DNA of 5,764 bases from Flavobacteriaceae bacterium (GCA_030694835.1 JAUYUF010000253.1:1-5764), one strand, 5' to 3'; counted from the stretch's first letter, positions 1-5,721 are shown. Notes: generated by a model not told the origin, from the letters alone. Numbers and translations: made by a program.

Positions 1-1316
1 GAACAGGATATTTAGCTGGTGAAGCAACAATTATCGGATTTACTGATAGATTAACGATAGATGTTAATGGGCAAACTAAAAAGAATACACATTTTGTAAT
101 TCCTTTAAGCGATGTTAAAACAGTTGAAAATTTCAAGCTAATTCATTTTAGAAGCAAAGAAATTATTGAAGAATCAAAATCATTTAAAGATAAATATTTA
201 GAAAATTTAAAAGGATTATCGCTTAATTTCAATATCAATGTAACAAAAGATGCGGTGGTAGAAATGGTGCTAGATCAATCTACTGGAAGTTATTTAAAAG
301 GAAGTGGTATCGGTGATTTACAAATCGAAATCAATACACGAGGTAAATTTAATATGTATGGAGATTTTATTGTAGATAACGGAAATTACAATTTTAAATA
401 TGGCGGAATTATAGATAAACCTTTTAAAGTGGTAAAAGGCGGAACGATTTCGTGGAACGGAAGTCCATACAGTGCTCAGGTTGATATTGAAGCCATATAC
501 AATCTTAAAGCAAATCCAAGAGTATTTTTAGAAAATATTGCTACCAACAGAAAAATACCAGTTAATTTAATTACCCGTTTTAGTGGCGAATTATTCAATA
601 CTCAAAAAGAATTTGATATTCAAATTCCTAATTCAAGTACCGCTGTAAACTCAGAGTTAGCGTTTAAACTCAATGATAATGATCAAAATAAAAAAATGCG
701 TCAGTTCTTTTCGTTGTTAGTAACGAAGAGTTTTTTCAATGAAAATGAATTTACTATTGACGGAACATCAGCATTATCAGGAACAACTTCGGATGTGTTT
801 TCTAGTGTTTTATCTGATATATTAAACAGTGAAGATGCTAAATTCCAGATTGGAGTTGATTATACTGCAGGTGATAAACGCTCAGTCCTTAACCAAAGAA
901 TCGATGATCAAGTCGACATTTCTGTAGATACACAAATTAATGATAGAATATTAATCAATGGTAAAATTGGAGTTCCAGTTGGTTCTAAAACACAAAATAA
1001 CGTAATAGGAGAGATAAAAGTTGAGTTTTTGTTAAATGATGAAGGCTCTTTGCGTTCAACTGTTTTTAATCGGCAAAATGAAATTCAATACTTAGATGAA
1101 GAAGATGGATATACTCAAGGTGTCGGACTTTCGTATCAAGTAGATTTTGATAATTTTAATGAATTATTAGAAAAACTCCGATTAAAAAAGAAGAAAAATG
1201 GGGAAATAGAAAATAATATAGAAAAGGTTAAAGAAGCAATTCCGCCACGAAAAACTTTTATTATTCCTAATAAAACAAAGATTGATACGTTAAATAATAA
1301 ATTTCCTCTCAAATGA
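1..1316 (+). CDS. tamB: TamB-like translocation/assembly module protein, C-terminal part (5' partial)
   Basis: The reading frame is open from the left edge (first full codon at nt 3) to a TGA at 1314-1316, giving 437 residues of a longer protein. The ATG at 255 is internal, because 84 in-frame sense codons precede it with the same beta-rich character. The sequence is built of alternating polar/hydrophobic strands typical of the TamB/DUF490 beta-helix C-terminus. The clearest block, about nt 360-500, has the family pattern GDFxxxNGxYxF, then a K-G-G-T-I-x-W-x-G-x-P turn, then an alternating strand ending in AIY. Known TamB proteins are anchored in the inner membrane, span the periplasm and work with an Omp85 partner (TamA) or in lipid transport to the outer membrane. 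The last ~50 residues are a charged, lysine-rich tail (KKKK near nt 1188-1200), outside the beta domain. No N-terminal anchor is visible because the gene starts outside the window. Family call is fairly sure; the exact role in this phylum is inferred. Confidence 0.85.
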   Translation, partial: TGYLAGEATIIGFTDRLTIDVNGQTKKNTHFVIPLSDVKTVENFKLIHFRSKEIIEESKSFKDKYLENLKGLSLNFNINVTKDAVVEMVLDQSTGSYLKGSGIGDLQIEINTRGKFNMYGDFIVDNGNYNFKYGGIIDKPFKVVKGGTISWNGSPYSAQVDIEAIYNLKANPRVFLENIATNRKIPVNLITRFSGELFNTQKEFDIQIPNSSTAVNSELAFKLNDNDQNKKMRQFFSLLVTKSFFNENEFTIDGTSALSGTTSDVFSSVLSDILNSEDAKFQIGVDYTAGDKRSVLNQRIDDQVDISVDTQINDRILINGKIGVPVGSKTQNNVIGEIKVEFLLNDEGSLRSTVFNRQNEIQYLDEEDGYTQGVGLSYQVDFDNFNELLEKLRLKKKKNGEIENNIEKVKEAIPPRKTFIIPNKTKIDTLNNKFPLK

Positions 1317-1575
1317 AATTGATTTCGACTAAAACCCATTGCCTAAGGATTCAGTTATGTTTCAATATAAACAACTTCACTATTTCACAACTTTACAACT
1401 TTTAGCAAATCAGATTACAATTTAATCTAATGTTGTTAAGTGCTTACTAAGTGGTTTAAATGATAAGAAAAGTCAGTAAAATAAGGTGTTTAAACCCGAA
1501 AACGATTTCGCATAAATGTATAAAATATTCATAGATAAACGAATATTCTTAGTATTTTTACACAAAAATTAGTTT
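1317..1575 (+). promoter_or_regulatory. Intergenic region and leader upstream of pfkA
   Basis: This 259-nt gap separates tamB from pfkA. No credible small gene is visible in it. It lacks an obvious GC-rich hairpin with a T-tract to end tamB. It contains three copies of ACAACTT (1371-1377, 1387-1393, 1395-1401), a direct repeat TAAGTG (1437-1442 and 1448-1453), a widely spaced inverted repeat GGTTTAAA (1453-1460) / TTTAAACC (1489-1496), and the operator-like palindrome at 1497-1510. I could not find a clean TAnnTTTG promoter element here, so the pfkA start of transcription is not placed. The size and content suggest that the pfkA-gap operon has its own regulated promoter. Confidence 0.45.
1497..1510. 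promoter_or_regulatory. Operator-like palindrome, LacI-family style, upstream of pfkA
   Basis: The 14 bases CGAAAACGATTTCG form a palindrome in which six of seven base-pair positions are symmetrical; only the pair flanking the central CG is not. The centre lies about 72 nt before the pfkA ATG. A central CG flanked by A-runs and T-runs is the hallmark of LacI/GalR-family operators, such as the CcpA cre site (TGWAANCGNTNWCA) and the Cra/FruR site. This site fits the cre pattern except for symmetrical changes of its outermost bases. Control of glycolytic genes by such regulators is known in other phyla. That one acts here is inference from a single site. Confidence 0.4.
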
Positions 1576-2562
1576 ATGGGCAAAAAACTTAATAGAATTG
1601 GATTACTAACATCAGGTGGTGATGCTCCAGGAATGAATGCAGCCATTAGAGCAGTTGTTCGAACTTGTACCCATTATAATGTAGAATGTGTTGGTATATA
1701 CCGAGGATATCAAGGTCTTATTGAAGGAGATTTTATGCTCATGAATGCAAGATCTGTAAACAATATTATCAATAAAGGAGGTACGATTCTAAAATCGGCT
1801 CGTTCAGATGAATTTAGAACAAAAGCTGGTAGGAAAAAAGCCTATGAAAGCATTAAAGAAGGAAATATAGATGCACTTATTGTAATTGGGGGAGATGGTA
1901 CATTTACTGGAGCTATGAAATTTAATAAAGAATTTGATTTTCCAGTAATTGGAATTCCTGGTACAATTGATAATGATATTTTTGGCACCAATTTTACGAT
2001 TGGATACGATACTGCTTTAAACACTGTTGTTGAGGCTATCGATAAAATTAGAGATACTGCCAGTTCTCATAACCGATTATTTTTTGTTGAAGTAATGGGA
2101 CGAGATGCTGGATTTATTGCTTTAAATGCAGGAGTTGGAGCTGGGGCAGAAGAAATTTTAATACCTGAGGAAAACTTAGGTCTTGAACGATTATTAGAAT
2201 CATTGAAAAAAAGTAAGCGTTCTGGCAAATCATCCAGTATTGTTGTTGTTGCAGAAGGTGATAAAACGGGTAAGAATGTTTTTGAATTGGCAGATTATGT
2301 AACTAAAAATTTACCTGAGTACGAAGCGAGAGTGTCCGTTTTAGGTCATATGCAGCGTGGTGGTTCACCCACTTGTTTTGATAGAGTTCTAGCCAGTAGG
2401 TTAGGAGTAAAAGCAGTTGAGTTGATTTTGGATGGAAAAACAAACTTAATGGTAGGAACCATCAATAATAAAATTGAAATGACCGATTTAGAAAAAGCTA
2501 TAAAAGGACATCATTCCATCGATCAAGAATTATTAAGAGTGTCAGATATAATGTCTACATAA
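1576..2562 (+). CDS. pfkA: ATP-dependent 6-phosphofructokinase
   Basis: PfkA phosphorylates fructose 6-phosphate to fructose 1,6-bisphosphate with ATP, the committed step of glycolysis, in the cytosol. The 328 residues match the usual bacterial length (about 320). Visible motifs are the nucleotide loop GGDAPGMN (14-21), GGDGT (105-109), catalytic PGTIDND (128-134, Asp132 equal to E. coli Asp127), MGR (174-176), and the substrate block VLGHMQRGGSP (255-265). Arg167, Arg252 and His258 fit E. coli Arg162, Arg243 and His249. Gly108 and Gly129 are the residues that mark ATP enzymes; PPi-dependent enzymes carry Asp and Lys there. Arg25 and Arg29 align with the effector-site arginines 21 and 25 of E. 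coli, so allosteric control is plausible. The ATG at 1576 places the N-terminus as in homologues; there is no Shine-Dalgarno sequence, only an A/T-rich leader. It heads an operon with gap, 25 nt downstream. Confidence 0.97.
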   Translation: MGKKLNRIGLLTSGGDAPGMNAAIRAVVRTCTHYNVECVGIYRGYQGLIEGDFMLMNARSVNNIINKGGTILKSARSDEFRTKAGRKKAYESIKEGNIDALIVIGGDGTFTGAMKFNKEFDFPVIGIPGTIDNDIFGTNFTIGYDTALNTVVEAIDKIRDTASSHNRLFFVEVMGRDAGFIALNAGVGAGAEEILIPEENLGLERLLESLKKSKRSGKSSSIVVVAEGDKTGKNVFELADYVTKNLPEYEARVSVLGHMQRGGSPTCFDRVLASRLGVKAVELILDGKTNLMVGTINNKIEMTDLEKAIKGHHSIDQELLRVSDIMST

Positions 2563-2587
2563 ATAACAAAAATTAAATAAGTATAAA

Positions 2588-3589
2588 ATGATAAAAATAG
2601 GAATAAACGGTTTTGGAAGAATTGGACGTATTGCCTTTAGAGAAGCTGTAAAAAGAGAAAATGTTAGAGTTGTAGCAATCAATGATTTATTAGATGTTGA
2701 TTATTTAGCTTATATGTTAAAATATGACTCAGTTCATGGCAAATTTGAAGGAACAGTTGAGGTTAAAGAAAATGTACTGTATGTAAACGGAAATCCAATT
2801 CGTACAACGGCAGAAAGAAATCCAGAAAATTTAAAATGGGATGAAGTAGGTGCTGATTATGTTATTGAATCTACAGGAATTTTTACAACATTAGAAAAAG
2901 CAGGATTACATATCAAAGGTGGTGCTAAAAAAGTAATTATTTCAGCTCCCTCTAAAGATGCACCAATGTTTGTAATGGGTGTAAATAATAAAACGTTAAA
3001 ACCAGAAGACACAATCATCTCAAATGCATCTTGTACAACCAACTGTTTAACTCCGATTGCTAAAGTATTACACGATAAATTTGGTATTGAAAGTGGGTTA
3101 ATGACAACTGTTCATGCTGCAACTGCAACGCAAAATACTGTTGATGCTCCATCTGCAAAAGATTGGAGAGGTGGTCGTTCAGCAATTCATAACATCATTC
3201 CTTCATCTACTGGTGCTGCAAAAGCTGCTGGAAAAATATTACCAGAATTAAAAGGAAAATTAACAGGTTTGTCTTTTAGAGTTCCAACTATGGATGTTTC
3301 TGTAGTCGATTTAACAGTTAATTTAGAAACAGCTACAACTTATGAAGAAATTTGTAAAGTAATGAAAGAGGCTTCAGAAGGTGAAATGAAAGGAATTTTA
3401 GGCTATACAGATGAGGCTGTCGTATCTCAAGATTTTGTTGGAGAAACCAATATTTCTGTTTTTGATGCCACTGCTGGAATTGCTTTAACTGATAAGTTTT
3501 TTAAGTTGATAGCTTGGTATGATAATGAATATGGTTATTCTACTAAAATTGTTGATTTAGTAGAATATGCTGCTTCTATTTCTAAATAG
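2588..3589 (+). CDS. gap: Type I glyceraldehyde-3-phosphate dehydrogenase (NAD-type)
   Basis: This enzyme oxidises and phosphorylates glyceraldehyde 3-phosphate to 1,3-bisphosphoglycerate with NAD+, in the cytosol. At 333 residues it is the standard length. The Rossmann loop GINGFGRIGR is at 5-14, with NDL at 32-34 and Pro188 in DAPS, the pairing expected of NAD- rather than NADP-preferring enzymes. The catalytic motif NASCTTNC (146-153) puts the nucleophile at Cys149, with His176 in TVHAATATQ as base. Phosphate-site residues are in STGAAKA (207-213) and Arg231, and the C-terminal WYDNEYGYS (310-318) supplies the NAD-contacting Asn313. All key residues are intact. The gene begins 25 nt after pfkA with no promoter signal between, so the two are very likely co-transcribed, and a hairpin terminator follows about 50 nt after the stop. 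Confidence 0.97.
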   Translation: MIKIGINGFGRIGRIAFREAVKRENVRVVAINDLLDVDYLAYMLKYDSVHGKFEGTVEVKENVLYVNGNPIRTTAERNPENLKWDEVGADYVIESTGIFTTLEKAGLHIKGGAKKVIISAPSKDAPMFVMGVNNKTLKPEDTIISNASCTTNCLTPIAKVLHDKFGIESGLMTTVHAATATQNTVDAPSAKDWRGGRSAIHNIIPSSTGAAKAAGKILPELKGKLTGLSFRVPTMDVSVVDLTVNLETATTYEEICKVMKEASEGEMKGILGYTDEAVVSQDFVGETNISVFDATAGIALTDKFFKLIAWYDNEYGYSTKIVDLVEYAASISK

Positions 3590-3639
3590 AAATTAAAATT
3601 ATATAATTAACATTGTAATTTGTTGATTTTTAAAATTTT

Positions 3640-3672
3640 AGGGTTTTGATTGTTTTAATCAGAACCCTTTAT
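3640..3672 (+). terminator. Rho-independent-type terminator of the pfkA-gap operon
   Basis: A 12-bp stem pairs AGGGTTTTGATT (3640-3651) with AATCAGAACCCT (3657-3668) around a 5-nt loop, followed by TT-A-TT. The one imperfect pair, T3646 with G3662, is a U.G wobble in plus-strand RNA but an A.C mismatch in minus-strand RNA, so the fold favours transcripts reading from gap. The U-tract is short, so termination may be partial and allow some read-through into mgsA. Confidence 0.75.
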
Positions 3673-3722
3673 TATTTCTCCACATCACAATTTTTTAATA
3701 CATTAGTTTAAAACTTTAATCA

Positions 3723-4094
3723 ATGGAAATAGCAATAATTGCCCATGATGGTAAAAAAGCTGAAATGGTTCAATTTTTAATGGAGCATAAATCAATTTTA
3801 CTACATAAAAATATAACGTTAGTTTCAACAGGAACAACAGGAACAAAAGCAGAAAAATCTGGATTTGAAGTAATGAAGATGTTATCGGGTCCGTTAGGAG
3901 GTGATGCACAAATTGCAGCTCGAATTGCAGAAGGTAAAACGGATATGGTTTTCTTTTTTAGAGATCCTTTAGGTATTCATCCTCATGAACCAGATATTTT
4001 TATGTTAATGAGATTGTGTGATGTACATGATGTCCCATTAGCTACTAACCCCGCAACTGCTGAGTTGCTACTGAAAGCTATTTCATATAGTTGA
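3723..4094 (+). CDS. mgsA: Methylglyoxal synthase
   Basis: MgsA converts dihydroxyacetone phosphate to methylglyoxal and phosphate, a cytosolic bypass of lower glycolysis that known enzymes run when free phosphate is low. Visible motifs are HDGKK (8-12; His8/Asp9 match E. coli His19/Asp20), the phosphate-binding STGTTG (35-40), SGPLGGDAQI (55-64) with the catalytic Asp61 (E. coli Asp71), and FFRDPL (78-83) followed by PHEPD (87-91), where His88 and Asp91 match E. coli His98 and Asp101. All catalytic residues are present. At 123 residues it is shorter than the E. coli enzyme (152), starting directly at the first strand and ending soon after the conserved ATNPATAELL (107-116), so the C-terminal extension of E. 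coli is missing. It lies 133 nt after gap beyond a terminator, so it probably has its own promoter, though none is clear. The link to pfkA and gap fits its substrate. Confidence 0.94.
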   Translation: MEIAIIAHDGKKAEMVQFLMEHKSILLHKNITLVSTGTTGTKAEKSGFEVMKMLSGPLGGDAQIAARIAEGKTDMVFFFRDPLGIHPHEPDIFMLMRLCDVHDVPLATNPATAELLLKAISYS

Positions 4095-4108
4095 TTTAGA
4101 ATATTATA

Positions 4109-4137
4109 TAGTTGGAAGGATTGTTTCCTTTTAACTG
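4109..4137 (+). terminator. Long hairpin after mgsA, plus-strand RNA
   Basis: AGTTGGAAGGA (4110-4120) pairs with TCCTTTTAACT (4126-4136) around a 5-nt loop, an 11-bp stem extendable by a wobble at 4109/4137. The inner pairs at 4114 and 4115 are G.U in plus-strand RNA and would be C.A mismatches on the other strand, so this belongs to the mgsA transcript, 15 nt after its stop. No U-tract follows directly, so it is better seen as a 3' stabilising or processing hairpin, or a weak terminator working with the next hairpin. Confidence 0.5.
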
Positions 4138-4144
4138 ATTCACA

Positions 4145-4172
4145 AATAAAAAAAGCCACGCATTGCGTGGCT
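4145..4172 (-). terminator. Rho-independent terminator of the RRM gene (possibly bidirectional)
   Basis: AGCCACGC (4154-4161) and GCGTGGCT (4165-4172) form a perfect 8-bp GC-rich stem with a 3-nt loop. Read on the minus strand the stem is followed by seven T, an A and three T (4153 down to 4144), a classic terminator 24 nt after the stop of the RRM gene. On the plus strand it is followed by ATAATATTTT, so it could also stop mgsA transcripts. Confidence 0.88.
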
Positions 4173-4196
4173 ATAATATTTTAGGCCGTAAAAGAA

Positions 4197-4520
4197 TTAA
4201 TCTCTTCTAGGAGCGTTAAATTTGCTACGGTTGTTATTACCGTAACCACCTCTGCTGTTGTTTCTGTTTCCAGTTTCAGCTTTAGGTTCAGCTTTTTTAA
4301 CAACGATAGTGCTCTTGTCGTATTCGCATCCGTCAAGTTCTTCGATTGCTTTTAAACCATCTTCTTGGTTTTTCATTTCAACAAATCCAAATCTTTTAGA
4401 TTCATTTGTAAATTTGTCAATAATAACTTTTGCAGAAACTACGTCTCCATACTCTTGGAATAATTCTTGCAAGTCCTCGCTAGTAATTGCTGGACTTAAT
4501 TTTGCTACGAAAATGTTCAT
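4197..4520 (-). CDS. Small RRM-domain RNA-binding protein
   Basis: A 107-residue protein with one RNA-recognition motif (about residues 1-76) and a Gly/Asn/Arg-rich tail (84-107). RNP2 is IFVAKL (3-8) and RNP1 is KRFGFVEM (42-49); the three aromatic residues that stack on RNA bases (Phe4, Phe44, Phe46) are all present. RNP1 position 2 is Arg43 in place of the common Gly. The tail holds an RGG-YG element (90-94), a type that binds RNA without much sequence choice. Proteins of this design are known in cyanobacteria (cold-induced Rbp family) and widely in Bacteroidota, where they are thought to act as RNA chaperones or global regulators in organisms that generally lack Hfq. The ATG at 4520 begins the domain at the usual place, one residue before RNP2. 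It is monocistronic, with its own promoter, a long leader and a strong terminator. Target RNAs cannot be deduced. Confidence 0.93.
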   Translation of the reverse strand: MNIFVAKLSPAITSEDLQELFQEYGDVVSAKVIIDKFTNESKRFGFVEMKNQEDGLKAIEELDGCEYDKSTIVVKKAEPKAETGNRNNSRGGYGNNNRSKFNAPRRD

Positions 4521-4607
4521 GTGATAAATAAAATGTTTATTAAATTAAGTTTTAAGATATTGAAGTAAGCAATTCAAAAGAAGTACATTGCTAAAATAAT
4601 CTATTTC
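4521..4607 (-). promoter_or_regulatory. 5' untranslated leader of the RRM gene
   Basis: If transcription begins a few bases after the TAnnTTTG element, the mRNA carries a leader of about 85 nt, long for a single small gene here. It can fold a 6-bp stem AGCAAT/ATTGCT (4568-4573 with 4587-4592) with a 13-nt loop, and it holds TACTTC twice on the minus strand (ending at 4580 and 4562). Cold-shock and RNA-binding protein genes often carry regulatory leaders, and autoregulation is possible; both ideas are inference. Confidence 0.4.
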
Positions 4608-4612
4608 GGGCA

Positions 4613-4646
4613 CAAAGGTAATGATTAAAACTACATTTGGTTGCAA
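4613..4646 (-). promoter_or_regulatory. Bacteroidota-type promoter of the RRM gene
   Basis: Read on the minus strand, TACCTTTG (4620 down to 4613) is a perfect match to the -7 element TAnnTTTG of the Bacteroidota primary sigma factor. TTG (4646-4644) lies 23 nt upstream as the -33 element, at the upper limit of the accepted 17-23 nt spacing. The promoter lies about 95 nt before the start codon and after the end of the methyltransferase gene, so the RRM gene is transcribed independently. Confidence 0.72.
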
Positions 4647-4648
4647 AT
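4635..4648. repeat. Inverted repeat over the -33 region of the RRM promoter
   Basis: ATTTG (4635-4639) and CAAAT (4644-4648) are inverted around a 4-nt spacer and cover the proposed -33 element. A site here could bind a regulator that blocks or assists RNA polymerase. The arms are short and AT-rich, so chance is a real alternative. Confidence 0.25.
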
Positions 4649-4702
4649 ACCTAAAAATCTTTTGTTTATTTGATTTTTAAAAATTTAAAATAGAATAAAA
4701 AT

Positions 4703-5314
4703 CTATTTTTTTTGAAAAAGCAAGGTTAGTAATCTTGGTGGATTTGTTGTTTCTTCATCAAACCATTCATCAATTTTAATTAATTTAAAACCTAATTTTT
4801 CAGCTTCGTTTAAATATTCTGATAAATGATGTAGATAACTTTCAACAAGAATATGCTCAAATTTTGCCTGACTTCCAATAAATCTTTTCATAGAATGAAT
4901 TTCACTAATAAAGAAAAATCCCTTACTTTTTAATACCCGATGAGCTTCATTAAAGACATTTGATAAATCTTTTAAATGTTCTAAAACTAAATTGCAACTA
5001 ACTAAATTAGCAAATTCATCTTCAATTTTCCATTTTTTAGAAATATCAGCCTCTAAAAATTTTACATGATTTTGAATAACTTTTTTTTGAGCAATAGCTA
5101 ACATTTCTGATGAAAAATCTAATGCTATTATACTTTTAGCTTTATCAGCTAGCCATTGGGTGTTTTTACCCGTTCCACAACCAATTTCAACAACAGTATC
5201 AAAAGAAAGAGTTCTTAATATTGATTGAGTGGCTAATAAATCGAGATCTCGTGTTTTATTCTCATTTTGATCATAAATTTCTGACCACGATTGATAGGCT
5301 TTTTTTACACTCAT
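4703..5314 (-). CDS. Class I SAM-dependent methyltransferase, substrate unknown
   Basis: The protein (203 residues from the chosen start) carries the class I methyltransferase fold. Motif I is EIGCGTGKN (43-51), which binds S-adenosylmethionine; the acidic end of strand 2 is in LDFS (65-68, Asp66); EADI (88-91) places an acidic residue near the adenine; NLVLEHL (108-114) is motif IV, and RVLKSKGFFFISE (126-138) is the usual strand 5 region of the UbiE/Methyltransf_11 group. I chose ATG at 5314 because it lies 4 nt after the ridA stop; the frame extends six codons upstream only to a TTG at 5332 inside ridA. The tight spacing implies co-transcription and coupled translation with ridA. Nothing in the sequence names the substrate: a small molecule, quinone or lipid is possible. 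There is no signal peptide, so it is cytosolic. No strong terminator follows, only an AT-rich palindrome at 4673-4684. Confidence 0.88.
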   Translation of the reverse strand: MSVKKAYQSWSEIYDQNENKTRDLDLLATQSILRTLSFDTVVEIGCGTGKNTQWLADKAKSIIALDFSSEMLAIAQKKVIQNHVKFLEADISKKWKIEDEFANLVSCNLVLEHLKDLSNVFNEAHRVLKSKGFFFISEIHSMKRFIGSQAKFEHILVESYLHHLSEYLNEAEKLGFKLIKIDEWFDEETTNPPRLLTLLFQKK

Positions 5315-5318
5315 GATT

Positions 5319-5699
5319 TTATTTAATGGCAATCATAGAAATTTCTATATTCACATTTTTGGGTAAACCAGAAACCTGAACAGTTTCTCTAGCCGGAGCT
5401 GTTTCGCTCTTAAAATAGGCACCATAAATTTCATTAACAGCTGTAAAATTATTCATATCAGAAATGAAAATAGAAGATTTAACAACCTGTTCAAACGTCA
5501 TTTCAGCGGCTTCTAAAATGGCTTTTAAATTTTCCATTACTTGTTTAGTTTCTGATTGAATAGAATCCATAACTAACTCACCATTAGCTGGATTTATCGG
5601 GATTTGTCCTGAGATATAAATGGTGTTTCCATAAATCACCGCTTGATTGTATGGACCGATAGGTGCCGGAGCATTGGGTGTATTTATAATTTTTTTCAT
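5319..5699 (-). CDS. ridA: RidA family reactive enamine/imine deaminase
   Basis: RidA hydrolyses reactive enamines and imines such as 2-aminoacrylate, made by PLP enzymes like threonine/serine dehydratase, to the keto acid and ammonia, so protecting other PLP enzymes. The 126 residues match the family length (128 in E. coli). Key positions are conserved: GPYNQA (15-20) with Tyr17, ISGQIP (29-34) with Ser30, Asn89, and PARETV (102-107), where Arg104 equals the E. coli Arg105 that holds the substrate carboxylate; LPKNVNIEI (112-120) holds Glu119, equal to Glu120. Active proteins are cytosolic trimers with sites between subunits. The E. coli cysteine after the arginine is replaced (Val106-107 region), which is common. 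The start at 5699 fits the family N-terminus. It follows a partial upstream gene by 22 nt and precedes the methyltransferase by 4 nt, so the three probably form an operon. Confidence 0.95.
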   Translation of the reverse strand: MKKIINTPNAPAPIGPYNQAVIYGNTIYISGQIPINPANGELVMDSIQSETKQVMENLKAILEAAEMTFEQVVKSSIFISDMNNFTAVNEIYGAYFKSETAPARETVQVSGLPKNVNIEISMIAIK

Positions 5700-5721
5700 A
5701 TGTTAATATTTTATTTGTTTT

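Noticed and set aside
255..1316. A complete 353-residue protein starting at the ATG at 255
   Set aside because: The frame runs on upstream to the window edge with the same beta-rich character, so this ATG is internal to a longer tamB-like gene.
1136..1339. Minus-strand open frame of 67 codons opposite the tamB tail
   Set aside because: It lies opposite a clearly coding stretch; its long Phe run is the antisense of the lysine-rich tail, and it has no family character.
1842..2024. Minus-strand open frame inside pfkA
   Set aside because: It is fully antisense to conserved phosphofructokinase motifs and resembles no family.
2857..3042. Minus-strand open frame inside gap
   Set aside because: It is fully antisense to conserved dehydrogenase sequence and has no independent support.
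3597..3608. Perfect 12-bp palindrome AATTATATAATT just after gap
   Set aside because: It is made only of A and T in AT-rich intergenic DNA, where such palindromes arise by chance; the GC-containing hairpin downstream is the better terminator.
3699..3706. TACATTAG as a -7 promoter element for mgsA
   Set aside because: It differs from TAnnTTTG at one base and no TTG lies 17-23 nt upstream, so it is too weak to annotate.
3703..3909. Minus-strand open frame opposite the mgsA start, leucine/phenylalanine-rich as if a membrane peptide
   Set aside because: The hydrophobic look comes from antisense reading of A-rich codons in mgsA; the mgsA frame carries the conserved motifs.
4258..4524. Plus-strand open frame of 88 codons with a hydrophobic start opposite the RRM gene
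   Set aside because: It is antisense to the RNP motifs and has no promoter; the minus-strand gene has promoter, domain and terminator.
4673..4684. ATTTTTAAAAAT palindrome after the methyltransferase as a terminator
   Set aside because: It has no GC pairs and no loop, and would be too unstable to act as a normal terminator.
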